Below, piece after piece: positions 22,010-32,387 of a stretch of DNA of 64,000 nucleotides. How positions within the stretch are numbered: position 1 is the stretch's first letter; every line of letters begins with the position of its first letter. The notes beneath the pieces are model-generated. The model worked only from the letters and a program-made list of their open reading frames with translations. It was not told the origin of the DNA and made no database searches. This DNA is from Terebella lapidaria (lineage: Eukaryota > Annelida > Polychaeta > Terebellida > Terebellidae), in NCBI GenBank assembly GCA_949152475.1, contig OX424567.1, positions 20,795,402-20,859,401 of the forward strand. Reading direction: 5' to 3'. The position numbers and the translations under genes are program-made.

Positions 22010-23455
22010 GCTGACGGGCCGAAATCAAGCCGAAGTACTTCCCAAGTACTGACTAGGCTGGTTGTAACAAAGTCTGGATTTCTTCAAAACCAGCCTAGTT
22101 CAAATGCCGATAATCCAAGCCGAATTAACTCCAAAGTCTTGTGACCAGGATTTCAATAATATCACAGTTTATAGGCCGATAAGTATTGTTCGATTAGCAC
22201 AGTTTTTAGAACGATAGTCTGTATTACAATAGCCGAAACTTCAAGTCCGTCTTCCTCCTTCAAAGTCTCAGGCACAAGTGACCTGATTGCCGCTAATCTT
22301 CAATGCCGTACACAAAGATGCTGACAGCTTCTCGATTCTTAGAACTGGGCCGGGGGGCGCTCTCTATATGTATAGAAAACGTCTTTACGCTATGTATCAT
22401 TGTTCCAAGCGTACACACAGCAAGGCGGGGCCGTCGTCAAGGAAACGCGGGGCGATCCTTCTCTGACCTCTTGGGTCAGTCCATTACGACAGTAGGGGTG
22501 TCCTCACACTGTCCAGATTTCCGTATGTCCATCTGCCGTCCCCTGGATAACTCGTGCCGAATCATTGTCTTTTTATACTAGTCGACTGTTCAGATTACTG
22601 GGCTCTTTTTGCCCGACGACTCACTATTGTAATTATTAGGGGCGACTTCATGTAGGTGCTGTAAACAGCTAAAATGTTTATTAGCGCTCGTGCGTGCCTT
22701 GTGAACTCATCAGTCTATCATTCCTTCTCCCACAAGTTAGCGCACAATAAACTACGGGGTCGAGTTGCTGTTTCACAGACGACACACAGTTATTAAAGGC
22801 TGAGATATGAATATCAATCACTCACAGGGGCGGACATCGTTCCATTCATTTTCAGCCAGTTCACAGGACGACGGGGCCGCTAATATTGTAGGGGTCGAAA
22901 TTGCAATGAACTGGGTCGGTCACACCGCGGCGCTTTGAATATTTTGGGTGATGAATTTGATGACAGGCCGCATCTTGGTATGATAGCTTTGTAGTGACTG
23001 GTTCCCGTACCACTGGGCCGTTCCTCCGAATATTACATGGAGTGAGTAGAGGCTCTGTCGACGCATACTCCGGAACGAATCACACTATCACCTCTTCGAC
23101 AACTAAGTGGCCTTACTCACGGTGTGACTGGTTATTATCCTCTTCGGCTGGCACATGGATTGAAGCTTTACATGATAATCTTAGTCATTGCGTAACATAC
23201 GCCTTGATCAATGGTACATGTTATACGGGGTCGAAACACATATCATAATGCAACCAATTTTTCACCAGCATCATAATTATAATATCATATCTAGTGTGTA
23301 TATATCGAATTTGCCTCACTGACATCTTGTACATATTAAATGCATATATTGTTATTGTAATATAATATATTATTATTGGGAAAGACATGATATCATAGTC
23401 CATTAGACATGCATAATTCATCATCAATGATATCAATCAGATAACAAGGCCGGGG
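22010..23455 (-). other. Spacer between pol and ORF3 of element 1
   Basis: About 1.45 kb with no substantial minus-strand frame. It keeps the element's characteristic GGGTCG/GGGCCG words (plus-strand reading). It could hold a promoter or splice acceptor for ORF3, but no specific site is assigned. Confidence 0.5.
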
Positions 23456-26400
23456 TTATCTGTAGCGGGCCGGTCTGCGTGCATTGCGTCTGGGTCGATT
23501 TGGTCGTGCAGGCGGGGGCGTAGCCTCGCTTGTCTCGGGGTCGGAAGATACCACAGGCTTTTGCCTGCGTGTCTTGCGTGCCGGTTTTGGTGTGTCGGAA
23601 CTTGATCTGTGTGATCTTTTCCGTTGCCGATGTCGACTTGAGCCGGATGAAGTCGGAGATCGCGATTGGCGATTCTGGGTCGTGGGTGAATCAGACTCAG
23701 CTGTTTGGTCTGAATCGGTATGTCGATCTTGGACTGTTACCTCCCAAGGGTAATAGAACTCCTTGAGAAGTCCCATGGGGTCGGGTGACTGTTCTGGGTC
23801 GGACTTGCTTGACGACGACGTGGGTCGTACAGGGTCGGAGTAGATGTGGGCCGCTTGGTTGTCACCTTCGTATGGCTTGAGCACATCCAGATGAACAACA
23901 CGAGTGTTCCGAGGGTTGGAAACCAGGGCGATTCGGTAATCCACCTCGGTTACACGGTCGATGATCCTCCAGGGACCAGTCCAGGGCCGAGCGAACTTAT
24001 TATTCTGCGTGAGTGGCAGATAATAATACCGGACCAGTTCGCCTGGTTGAAACTGGGGTCGTGGTTTCGCGTGGGCGTCATAACCCATCTTTTGCCGAAT
24101 TGCCGCTTTCTCGAGATGGTCTTGTGCGAAACCGTGGGCCGTTCTGATGGCTTGCCGCAAATACTCCACATACTCCGGACCACACGGAGGTAGAGGCTCA
24201 GGGTCGTAGGTCGGAAACATGAGGTCGACTGGCAAGTTACACTCATGTCCATACACCATCAGATGCGGGGTGCATCCCGTGGACGAGTGTACTGAGGTTC
24301 GATAGGCCATTAACACATATGGCAAGTGCAAGTCCCAATCGTTTGCACGATCGCTGACGAACGCACTCAGCATGTTGAGCAATGTCCTGTTGAATCGCTC
24401 AACCTGGCCGTCGCTCTGGGGTCGGTATGGGGTCGTACGAATCTTCTTAGCGCCCAGTAGACGCACAACATGCCGGAACAGGGACGACTCGAACTCAGTA
24501 CCTTGATCGCTATGGACCGCTTTGGGGACACCGTGGTAGACTATCCACCGATTCACCAGGGTGTCGGCAACATTTTTGGCCGTATGTCGCCGTAGCGGAA
24601 AAGCGTCAGTGTACTTCGTAAAGTAGTCCGACACGACTAGTACATACCGATAGCCTCTTCCCGTGACCTTGTGGGTGTCGAGGATGTCCATCGCTATTCT
24701 GTCGAACGGCGCTCCTGTCGGTAGCTGTGTCAGGGGCGATCTTTTTGGGGCCGGTTTACCCTTGCGGGTCACACATTGCGGGCAGCGGGCACACCAGCGG
24801 GCGACGTCCAGCGCCAAGCCGGGCCAGTAGAATCGGCGCCTGACTCTCTCGATGGTACGCTGTATGCCGAGATGTCCGACAATCTTGAGGTCGTGTAGTT
24901 GGTGCAGAACTTGTGTCCTGAGTGCTACGGGGAGCACGGTTTGCACCACGGGCCGTCCAGCAGGGTCGGGTTTTATATGTCGAACCAACACTCCATCCTG
25001 TAGCGCCAGGAGGTTCCAGCGAGAAACAAGTGTCTTTACCTCCTCTCCTTGGCGGGCGACTTCTCTAGAGTCGGGCTTGGTGCCGGCTAACATCCATTGC
25101 CGCACTTTTCCGACGCTGGGGTCGGCTTGCTGTGCTGCGACAATGTCCTGGGTCGAATAGTCCGAAAGCCACTTTTGTCCATCAAGTGTGGCGTCCAAAG
25201 CACGGACTCGAACAACTTGGCGTGCCGAAACTAGCTGGGGCAAGACCGGTGATGTTATCGAATCACTGTCCAGGAGGTCTGCCCTTGTCTGGGTCGGAAC
25301 AACAGTTATCCGACGAACTGGAAGTTCTCCGGAACTTGTTTCTGGGTCGGTCGGAGGTGTGACGAGTCGTCCGGGACAGTCTTGGTGTTTGCAACTGTGG
25401 CACCGTGACAAGCCGTCGGCGTTACCGTGTAATTTTCCGGGTCGATGCTCTATCCGAAAGTCATACTGCTGTAGCTTGGCGAGCCACCTAGCAAGCATGC
25501 CGTCGGCGTCGCTGTAGTTTTTCAGCCACCTTAGCGAGCTATGGTCGGTTCGGAGGAGGAATTTCCTACCCCAGAGGTAGTGCCGATAGTGTTGCACCAT
25601 CTCAACTACTGCCAGTAGTTCCCGATAGGTGGTGCAATAGTTCCGCTGGGTCCGGGACAGGGTCTTGCTGGCGAACCCGATGGGGATCTCCTTCCCGTTA
25701 ACCCTTTGTGAGAGGGCTCCTCCCACAGCAAAGCCGCTTGCATCCGTATCGAGGATGAAGTAGTCCTCCGGATTCTGGGTCGGATGAGCGAGCTTGGGCG
25801 CCTTGATGAGGGCGTCGCGGAGTCGCTGGAAAGCTCGTCGCTGGGCCGGTCCCCAAGTGAAGTGGCATTCACCTCGGGTAAGCGCTACGAGAGGTTCAGC
25901 GATCTCAGCGTAGTCCTTGATGAATCGCCTGTGGTAGTTGGCGAAACCAAGGAAAGCCCTGACGTCGGTGATCTCGCACGGGGTCGGCCATTCTCTGATG
26001 GCTTTGACTTTGTTGGGGTCGACTCGGATTCCTTGGCCGCTCACTATGAACCCTAAGTACAAGATTTCCCGTTGGAACAACTCACACTTCTTGGGCTGAA
26101 GTTTCAGGCCTGCCGATCTGATTCGATCCAGGACCGCTTCCAGGTTTGCGAGTGCCTGATCGAATGTTCTGCCGTAAGCTATCACGTCATCGAGATAGCA
26201 CATACACCGGGTCCACAAGTAACCACGGAGTATGGTCTCCATAAGCCGTTCGAAGGTTGCCGGGGCGTTGCTAAGGCCGAATGGCATGACCTTAAACTGA
26301 TAGAGTCCCTTCCTTGTGGCGAAGGCAGTCTTCGGTCTGTCGCTGGGGTCGACTTCAACCTGCCAGTAGCCAGAGGCCAGGTCTAGGGCCGAGAAGTAGT

Positions 26401-27841
26401 TGGCGCCTGCCAGGGCGTCATGAGTGTCCTGAATGTTGGGCAAGGGATACGAATCCTTGCGGGTGACGTCATTCAGGAGCCGATAGTCGACACAGAAGCG
26501 TACTTGTCCGTTCTTCTTCCGCACGAGCACTACCTGTGCGCTCCAGGGCGAATCGGACGGCTCAATACACCCCAAGCGGAGCATCTTGTCGATCTCCTCG
26601 TCGATGATGCTTTGCTGCGCCTGAGGGACGCGTCGCTGTCGTTGTCGAATTGGGGCCGAGTTGCCGGTATCGATTCTATGCTGGACGACTTGGGTCCGTC
26701 CCAGTTGGCCGTCTGGGTGCATAAATGTGTCCTGGTATTGGTGAACCAGGTTGGCGCAACGCCGATGCTGTTCCGGCGCTAGTCCGGCGCGATCCACCAT
26801 TTCTTGTAGATGTGGCGGTAGGTCGCGGTAGTGACTGGCGTCTACCGTGGCCGGGTCGGGCTCCTCTCCGGGTCGTGGCAGAGCTCCGACGACACTTTCG
26901 ACAGGGCTTGCTATGGCGACAGGGTCGGAACGGGTGAGCGTAATGCCGGTATCTGCTGGATTGACTACCGACACCTTTACGCACTGCCGATTCAGGGTCG
27001 TAAGTGTTCTCCCCATGATGAGGTCGGTTTCCTCGGGAAAGGTCGTAAGTGGCTGGACTATCCTCGGGTGTTGTCGAACTCGAACTCGGGAAGTCGGGAC
27101 CAGCTCCACTATTGCTTCGCTGCGTGCGGGGACGGTGACAGCTCGTCGCACGGCCATTCTGACAACATTGGCCTCAATGTCTTTATGGGCGAACAGGATT
27201 TCTTTGTGTACCTGTATCGTCCCTTCACCGTAATTCACTACAGCGTGAGCTTGCCGAAAAAAGTTCATGCCGAGAATCATGTCGTCATGTATGTCAGCCA
27301 CACAAAAGGTTACGACCATATGGTTGGTTCCGACCTGTATTGAGAGGTCGATCAGTCCATCGATCGGGCTCGACTGTCCGGTGACGTCACGAATAATAGC
27401 CGAAGTAGACCGCAAATGTCGCTGGTCAGCGGGGACGTGACGTAGCTGATCGCGTCGGAGCAGGGAGATCTGCGCTCCGGAGTCGAGTACAGCCTTTATC
27501 GTCTTGTTTCCGACGTGTACCGGCAACTTCCAGCATTTGTGATTGGTGGCGCTGGAGTTGTTGATGACAGCCGGAATTTCGGGGTCGTCTAGCGGTGGCC
27601 GGAAGAGTGTGTGCAGAGGCGGCAGTTTGGATTCCGGTCCACTCGGAAAAGCGTAGAATCCTCCGTCGTCGGAGATCCACTCGATCTCGGACATGCTGTC
27701 CGTTCCGGTGCCGTTGGCGGTCGGGGGTGACACCCCTTCAGGACGACGGTCTCCACGTGGTGGTCGCTGTGGCCGCGGTGCGGACACCCCTTCATGAAAA
27801 GAGGCCGATTTCGGGGTCGGAGCTTGACATTTTGTACACAC
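23456..27841 (-). CDS. pol: Pol polyprotein of element 1
   Basis: The open frame covers at least 1461 codons, and the same frame stays open upstream into the end of gag. Motifs in order, numbered from 27841: aspartic protease VLDSGA near 120; reverse transcriptase with YLDD at 549-552; RNase H beginning FILDTDAS near 695-702; integrase zinc domain with His residues at 983 and 990 and C-x2-C at 1020-1023; integrase core D1052, D1112, E1148 (35 residues between the last two); and a GPW-containing module near the C terminus. Pol is in the -1 frame relative to gag, a layout many Gypsy elements translate by ribosomal frameshifting. The frame has no ATG at its left edge, which fits that mode. Confidence 0.95.
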   Translation of the reverse strand: MCTKCQAPTPKSASFHEGVSAPRPQRPPRGDRRPEGVSPPTANGTGTDSMSEIEWISDDGGFYAFPSGPESKLPPLHTLFRPPLDDPEIPAVINNSSATNHKCWKLPVHVGNKTIKAVLDSGAQISLLRRDQLRHVPADQRHLRSTSAIIRDVTGQSSPIDGLIDLSIQVGTNHMVVTFCVADIHDDMILGMNFFRQAHAVVNYGEGTIQVHKEILFAHKDIEANVVRMAVRRAVTVPARSEAIVELVPTSRVRVRQHPRIVQPLTTFPEETDLIMGRTLTTLNRQCVKVSVVNPADTGITLTRSDPVAIASPVESVVGALPRPGEEPDPATVDASHYRDLPPHLQEMVDRAGLAPEQHRRCANLVHQYQDTFMHPDGQLGRTQVVQHRIDTGNSAPIRQRQRRVPQAQQSIIDEEIDKMLRLGCIEPSDSPWSAQVVLVRKKNGQVRFCVDYRLLNDVTRKDSYPLPNIQDTHDALAGANYFSALDLASGYWQVEVDPSDRPKTAFATRKGLYQFKVMPFGLSNAPATFERLMETILRGYLWTRCMCYLDDVIAYGRTFDQALANLEAVLDRIRSAGLKLQPKKCELFQREILYLGFIVSGQGIRVDPNKVKAIREWPTPCEITDVRAFLGFANYHRRFIKDYAEIAEPLVALTRGECHFTWGPAQRRAFQRLRDALIKAPKLAHPTQNPEDYFILDTDASGFAVGGALSQRVNGKEIPIGFASKTLSRTQRNYCTTYRELLAVVEMVQHYRHYLWGRKFLLRTDHSSLRWLKNYSDADGMLARWLAKLQQYDFRIEHRPGKLHGNADGLSRCHSCKHQDCPGRLVTPPTDPETSSGELPVRRITVVPTQTRADLLDSDSITSPVLPQLVSARQVVRVRALDATLDGQKWLSDYSTQDIVAAQQADPSVGKVRQWMLAGTKPDSREVARQGEEVKTLVSRWNLLALQDGVLVRHIKPDPAGRPVVQTVLPVALRTQVLHQLHDLKIVGHLGIQRTIERVRRRFYWPGLALDVARWCARCPQCVTRKGKPAPKRSPLTQLPTGAPFDRIAMDILDTHKVTGRGYRYVLVVSDYFTKYTDAFPLRRHTAKNVADTLVNRWIVYHGVPKAVHSDQGTEFESSLFRHVVRLLGAKKIRTTPYRPQSDGQVERFNRTLLNMLSAFVSDRANDWDLHLPYVLMAYRTSVHSSTGCTPHLMVYGHECNLPVDLMFPTYDPEPLPPCGPEYVEYLRQAIRTAHGFAQDHLEKAAIRQKMGYDAHAKPRPQFQPGELVRYYYLPLTQNNKFARPWTGPWRIIDRVTEVDYRIALVSNPRNTRVVHLDVLKPYEGDNQAAHIYSDPVRPTSSSSKSDPEQSPDPMGLLKEFYYPWEVTVQDRHTDSDQTAESDSPTTQNRQSRSPTSSGSSRHRQRKRSHRSSSDTPKPARKTRRQKPVVSSDPETSEATPPPARPNRPRRNARRPARYR

Positions 27842-27848
27842 CCCTTCA
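27731..27848 (-). repeat. Three polypurine-like decamers at 54-bp spacing
   Basis: TGAAGGGGTG (minus strand) occurs at 27740-27731, 27794-27785 and 27848-27839, exactly 54 bp apart. It is identical to the core of the 3' polypurine tract at 18711-18702. In the pol frame it encodes part of a recurring Glu-Gly-Val every 18 residues, while the intervening residues are not alike. Confidence 0.6.
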
Positions 27849-27987
27849 AGGAGCTGAGGTGTGGGCTGGGCCGGCTGCGGGGTCGTTATTGGTGTCGTTA
27901 CCGGTACAGTAGTCGTGACAACCGCAGATGTGGAGCGGGGAACGTTGTCCTGTTGTCTGGAAGGTCCTTGCTCCTCAGCACCTTCCC

Positions 27988-30564
27988 CTACTGGTTTGAC
28001 GACGGGGTCGGCGGTGTTGGTGGGGCCGGTTTAGTTTGGTTACCGGTTTGGTTAGGTACTGACAACACTTGAGCTGTCCTTCTGTCAGTACCGGGACCAT
28101 TGGGCCGAAATGCTAGCGGTTTCATGCCGTTACGTACTAGCACATCCTTAAGCCGAAAGCACCGCATCCAGCGATGGCCGGGCTTCTTGCAAAAGAAGCA
28201 AACCATGGGTCGTCCGGGTTGCGGGGGTCGATCACCTTTCATCGGGGCCGTTGTTCGTAGGACAGAGAAGATAGCCGTTTCCTCGCACAGTCCATTCTCG
28301 TCACTAAGGACGCACTGGAAGGCTTCAGCCACCCACTCGCGTGAGCTGGTTGGCACTGAGTGTTCGTCGCAACCTTGTAGGCCGGTAGTGTCACTGTCCG
28401 CGGGGTCGTAGTAGGCCGCAATTTGCTCTGGGGTTAGTGTTTCTCCCTGAGTGACTTGTCCCATGGCACAGGACAGTTCTTCATTGACAGGGTCGTCTTC
28501 CGCGTATCCGCTTGCGGAAATGTCAGCACGTCGTGTGCCTCGATGTCGATCTCTGGCTGTCCTCTGTTGACGACTCTCTACCTTGAGAACGGCCGTAAGT
28601 GCCTCACTGTAACTGTTAAAAGTGAGGGCACACAGTTTATCGGCAATGGGGTCGGGTTGGCCGTTCACGAATTGTGCAATTACAGTTCGTTGCCGCGACG
28701 TTGGCGTAACGTCATCGAACACTTGCTCCGCCAGGGCCTGGAGTCGCTCCATGTAGTATTCCGCGTCCTCTTTTCGTTCCCGCTTGAGGAACGGGAAATC
28801 GTCCCGTTTCGACTGTCGACGGGGCTCGGGTTCCCAGCCCTCTAGGAGTTGGCGACGGAACTCTCCCCAGGGAGTTGCGACCGGGATATTTAGAGCTAGC
28901 GCTTCAGCGCGGCCGCGTAGCGTGCTCCGGAAGGTCGTCGTCTTGTTGAGGTCGGAGTAAGTAAAGGCCGCAGTGAATTGTTCGAAACTCCGAATGTATT
29001 GAGTGAGATTGCCCTCCTTAAAGGTCGCACGCCATTGAGCCATTTTAGCCGTAGCCAACGTTTGGGGCTCAGACGTGAGTCTCTGTGGCGTGGGCGTGTC
29101 AACACTCACCGCAACTGGTGTAGTCGCTGTAGTGGCCGTCGGAGTCGGAACAGCCGAAGTCGCCGGAGCCGTCGTATCTGGGCCGATCGGGGTCGCGTTA
29201 GCGGGGGCGGTCGGTGCTGTCGTCGCGGAGACGGCGAGCGATGCGGCGGGTGGTGCCGTCGTGTGACTGGGGTCGGGTGGTGCTTGTGCAGCGGGGGCCG
29301 GTTGACTGTATGGAGGCGTCACCCATGGTATCCCGACTGAGGGTGGGAATACAGCCGGTGGTGGATATCGGTATACCGATCCATCTGGGCATACACCATG
29401 GTACACTAATCCGGGTTGTGCACCATGATAGCCGGTGTCAGCGATCACGCTGGGAACGCCACCATATCCAGGCGGTGGGTTCGCGTAGCCGACATGCGGT
29501 GAATAGTATCCGACAGCTACTCCATTTGGAACACCGCTTGTTGCGCCAGGGTATCCGACTGGCGGTACACCATATCCGTTGGTGTTTCCGACTGGTTGTG
29601 AGATCGGAGGTCCGATCATTGGCACAACATTTTCTGCCGGAGCAGACACAACTTGATCTTGCGACGGATCGAAGCGCGGTTGTTCTCCGGTAGTCGGCGA
29701 TGGTCGGTGCGTGGTCGGCGCGGGGGCGCGTGTGTCGGAAGTCGGCGTGTCGGGGTCGCAGGGTCGGCGACTTGATGTCGAGGGTGCTTGTCGGGGTCGC
29801 GCTTGTCGCATGGTGGCGCGAGGTTCCGCCATTGTGTCGCTGGGTCGTTGTTGTCGTAGCGGCGTCGCGATCCGGGTAGCGGTCGTCATCAGGATGTCTT
29901 CGGATGTCGCTCCCGTCTGGCTGGGTCGTGTGTACTCTACCACCGTAGGCTCGGTCGGTATGCGTGAGTACATTTCTGGCGCGGGGCCGTGTTGTCTCGG
30001 CGTCATGGACGGCGCCAGGGGTCGATTGGCCGAATAAGCGTTCGGCGGGGTCGATTCCGGAACATTGTCAGACTGACAAACCCACTGTTGTATCCGAGAG
30101 TTACTTGGTGGGTGCGTAACCATTGACGTGTCTATGGTTACCGGCCGAACGTCCACTGCTAATTGTTCTGGGTCGATATCACAATCTACGCTCGCTCTTT
30201 GACGTGAGCGCGTATAGTTTCTGTCGGCAAAGTCACTTTTCTGGGTCGCTCTAGCCGGCGTGGCCGAGTACGCTCTAGCGTGTGCACGCAGAATGTCACT
30301 TACTGTATGTGACGGCGCGAGCGGGTCTTCGTCTAGGAACTCCTGCACCAGGTCGGTAGGCGGCGAAAACGATCTCAGGGACGAATGGTCGCCAATGGAG
30401 TCGAAAAGGCCGGACGGTTGTTGCTCCTGCGACAGTGGAACTGTATCGCTCATGGCAACTGAGCGAGGGCCGGAAGGTCGGAAGGCCGGATTCGGATTGA
30501 TCGTCACTTCATCATCCGTAGGGTCGAGTGGCTCACCGCGGGAGGCTCCCGGGGCCAATGCCAT
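27988..30564 (-). CDS. gag: Gag polyprotein of element 1
   Basis: ATG at 30564; 858 codons. The long N-terminal half is Pro/Thr/Gly/Tyr-rich (GYPGATSG, GYYSPHVGYANPPPGYGG) and probably disordered. A capsid-like helical region follows (WRATFKEGNLTQYIRSFE through ALTAVLKVE), as in retrotransposon gag domains. Near the C terminus is a CCHC zinc knuckle, CFFCKKPGHRWMRC, for RNA binding. At over 850 residues it is long for a Ty3/Gypsy Gag because of the N-terminal extension. Confidence 0.92.
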   Translation of the reverse strand: MALAPGASRGEPLDPTDDEVTINPNPAFRPSGPRSVAMSDTVPLSQEQQPSGLFDSIGDHSSLRSFSPPTDLVQEFLDEDPLAPSHTVSDILRAHARAYSATPARATQKSDFADRNYTRSRQRASVDCDIDPEQLAVDVRPVTIDTSMVTHPPSNSRIQQWVCQSDNVPESTPPNAYSANRPLAPSMTPRQHGPAPEMYSRIPTEPTVVEYTRPSQTGATSEDILMTTATRIATPLRQQRPSDTMAEPRATMRQARPRQAPSTSSRRPCDPDTPTSDTRAPAPTTHRPSPTTGEQPRFDPSQDQVVSAPAENVVPMIGPPISQPVGNTNGYGVPPVGYPGATSGVPNGVAVGYYSPHVGYANPPPGYGGVPSVIADTGYHGAQPGLVYHGVCPDGSVYRYPPPAVFPPSVGIPWVTPPYSQPAPAAQAPPDPSHTTAPPAASLAVSATTAPTAPANATPIGPDTTAPATSAVPTPTATTATTPVAVSVDTPTPQRLTSEPQTLATAKMAQWRATFKEGNLTQYIRSFEQFTAAFTYSDLNKTTTFRSTLRGRAEALALNIPVATPWGEFRRQLLEGWEPEPRRQSKRDDFPFLKRERKEDAEYYMERLQALAEQVFDDVTPTSRQRTVIAQFVNGQPDPIADKLCALTFNSYSEALTAVLKVESRQQRTARDRHRGTRRADISASGYAEDDPVNEELSCAMGQVTQGETLTPEQIAAYYDPADSDTTGLQGCDEHSVPTSSREWVAEAFQCVLSDENGLCEETAIFSVLRTTAPMKGDRPPQPGRPMVCFFCKKPGHRWMRCFRLKDVLVRNGMKPLAFRPNGPGTDRRTAQVLSVPNQTGNQTKPAPPTPPTPSSNQ

Positions 30565-30608
30565 CAATGCCGGTCAGGTCTGGGTCGATAATCCGAGACT
30601 AGCTCAGA

Positions 30609-30626
30609 TCCTGGTCACGGCACCAA
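30609..30626 (-). promoter_or_regulatory. Primer-binding site of element 1, tRNA-His type
   Basis: Starting one base inside the 5' LTR, the minus strand reads TGGTGCCGTGACCAGGAT. Its first 12 bases complement the 3' end of tRNA-His (...GTCACGGCACCA). Element 2 has the same site. Confidence 0.75.
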
Positions 30627-31380
30627 TGTGAAGAATATCGTTCACGGCCGATATTAAGCCGGTTTAACTGGGTCGTCGTGTGATTCAATAAGCCGGCAGT
30701 TTCAATTCAACTGTTTATTGTGGTGATAGGAACAATGATTCAGTCACTCACAATCAGGGCCGCACTCTCACCTACGTCGGATGATATCCCAGTCTATATT
30801 TCTATATTCCTAGTATAGTCCTTTATATATCTTGCACATATATCCAATGGTTTATATATCACTTATATTCAGTTCGTATATTAATATCGACAGTCTTCAC
30901 AGGAGCTTTTGTATAGACGTCCTGTCACTGGGATTTACACTACACTTCTGCGCAGTAGACCGGGGCCGAGGGACCATGTGGCTGTGTAATTTCCCGCCAA
31001 GTGTAAGCGGTGTTGTGATAGGTTGAATGTGTGGTGCAATGCGCTGATGTCACCGGGAAAGTGGGTTTCCCCGGCTCGTGTTAATACTTGTAATGCCTGT
31101 ATGTGTGCACGTGATGTATGGAGTATGTGTGTCAAGTTCTATGTTTAGAAGTCAGTGCATGTAAAGGTCAAGGTCGAGTAAACGGGGCCGAGTGTACTGA
31201 GCTAGCGGGGCCGCAGGTGCGTGGTTTGACCTGTGTATGTAACCATGACTACATGGAGTTTATGCTTGTGATCGTATAGTGTGTACTTGTCCTGTATGTA
31301 AGTCATGTAGGATGAATGTTTGTTGTGGAAATGTGTAGTGCGCGGGAGGGACGGGAGTAACAGTCGCTAAAATTACTACA
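30627..31380 (-). repeat. 5' LTR of element 1 (754 bp)
   Basis: Matches 17945-18698 without visible difference. It carries the promoter that would drive minus-strand transcription of the element. Confidence 0.95.
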
Positions 31381-31384
31381 TATA

Positions 31385-31800
31385 TATCAAACATAAATGT
31401 TTATATCAAACATAAATGTTTATATACATAAAAGTACTCACATATCCGTATAACAACTTCACTAATCAAAATATGTTGAAGATAATCATATCAGATACAA
31501 ATCACGAGGAATTGTGCAGCGAAAAATTGCAAAGGTAAAAGACATGTCAAGGTCACTTGAGGTCAGATGCAGTGTCTCTACATCCGAAAAACGATTTTAA
31601 GATATGTATAATGTGTTCTGGAAGTTTCATGCTCTGGTCATTAAATGCATCATTTTGCTATCTGTCTAGGTTAATAAAGACATCTTCGGAGGTCATTATT
31701 AAATACTAATGGACCTCGGAGAACAAGAGAAATGTGCTTAACTGGGCACAGCATCAACGAGGCAGGTCGTGTTCTGGCGTCACGATTATGATACAACGGG
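31385..31800. other. Upstream flank of aquaporin gene
   Basis: AT-rich DNA between the retrotransposon and the putative aquaporin promoter. A short direct repeat, TATCAAACATAAATGTTTA, occurs twice at about 31383-31423. Nothing else assigned. Confidence 0.35.
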
Positions 31801-31802
31801 GT

Positions 31803-31890
31803 GATTGGCCTACGTTCAGACAGGACACTGCCCCGTCAACCGTGTCGCCACCTCGTATATAATGTATCGATATATACCCAGTATGTAGTT
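31803..31890 (+). promoter_or_regulatory. Putative aquaporin core promoter
   Basis: An inverted CCAAT (ATTGG, 31803-31807) lies about 50 bases upstream of a TATA-like GTATATAA (31855-31862). A start around 31885-31895 would leave a 5' leader of about 200 bases before the ATG at 32096. Assigned from motif spacing only. Confidence 0.35.
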
Positions 31891-32095
31891 TGTCAAGTTA
31901 CAGCTCTCGAGTGGTCACCGGCTGACAGCAGACGCCTTCTGCTCTTTCGAGCTTCCCGGGATTTTATTCCTCATATTTTGAATTGTGTCCGTACATTGGA
32001 TTGTCTGATGATCACCCAACCTTCAGTATAATTTTTTTTTAAACCTGAAGAGGAGACTTTAATTCTCCAATTTTGTGCAGCCAGTCTTTGCGAAT

Positions 32096-32387
32096 ATGGC
32101 GCCCGTATACACCGGGGAAGCCATGCGAGAGGAAATTGGTGAAGGCGCGTTCTGGAGAGATGTGCTTTCGGAGCTGGTAGCAACCTTCTTCCTCGTCTCC
32201 GTGCAGTGTGTCCTGCCGCTGACGTGGTCAAGGGATGCCGACTTCGGGGCGTCGACGCAAACAGGACTCGGCATGGGCTTCATCGTGGCCACGATGGCTT
32301 GGAGTCTAGGGGACTTCGGCGGCGGACACATGAACCCGGCCGTCACTCTCGCCATGACCATCTCTTTGAAGATGTCCATACTTAGAG
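32096..32387 (+). CDS. Aquaporin exon 1
   Basis: Residues 1-97: N terminus, helices 1-2 and the first NPA loop. The start chosen is the first in-frame ATG. An upstream TTTTGTGCAG could be an acceptor for a 5' untranslated exon. The donor is G|GTAGGT and the exon ends in phase 1. Confidence 0.93.

Larger units (their letters stand above)
17945..31380 (-). mobile_element. Ty3/Gypsy LTR retrotransposon 1, with third ORF
   Basis: A 13.4-kb element read on the minus strand: 5' LTR (30627-31380), tRNA-His-type primer site, gag, pol, a long spacer, ORF3, polypurine tract and 3' LTR (17945-18698). The flanking TATA at 17941-17944 and 31381-31384 is a 4-bp target duplication. The pol order protease-RT-RNase H-integrase places it in Ty3/Gypsy. 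The two LTRs show no difference by eye and the ORFs are long and open, so it looks whole and young. It lies about 0.7 kb upstream of the aquaporin start and is transcribed away from it. Confidence 0.95.
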
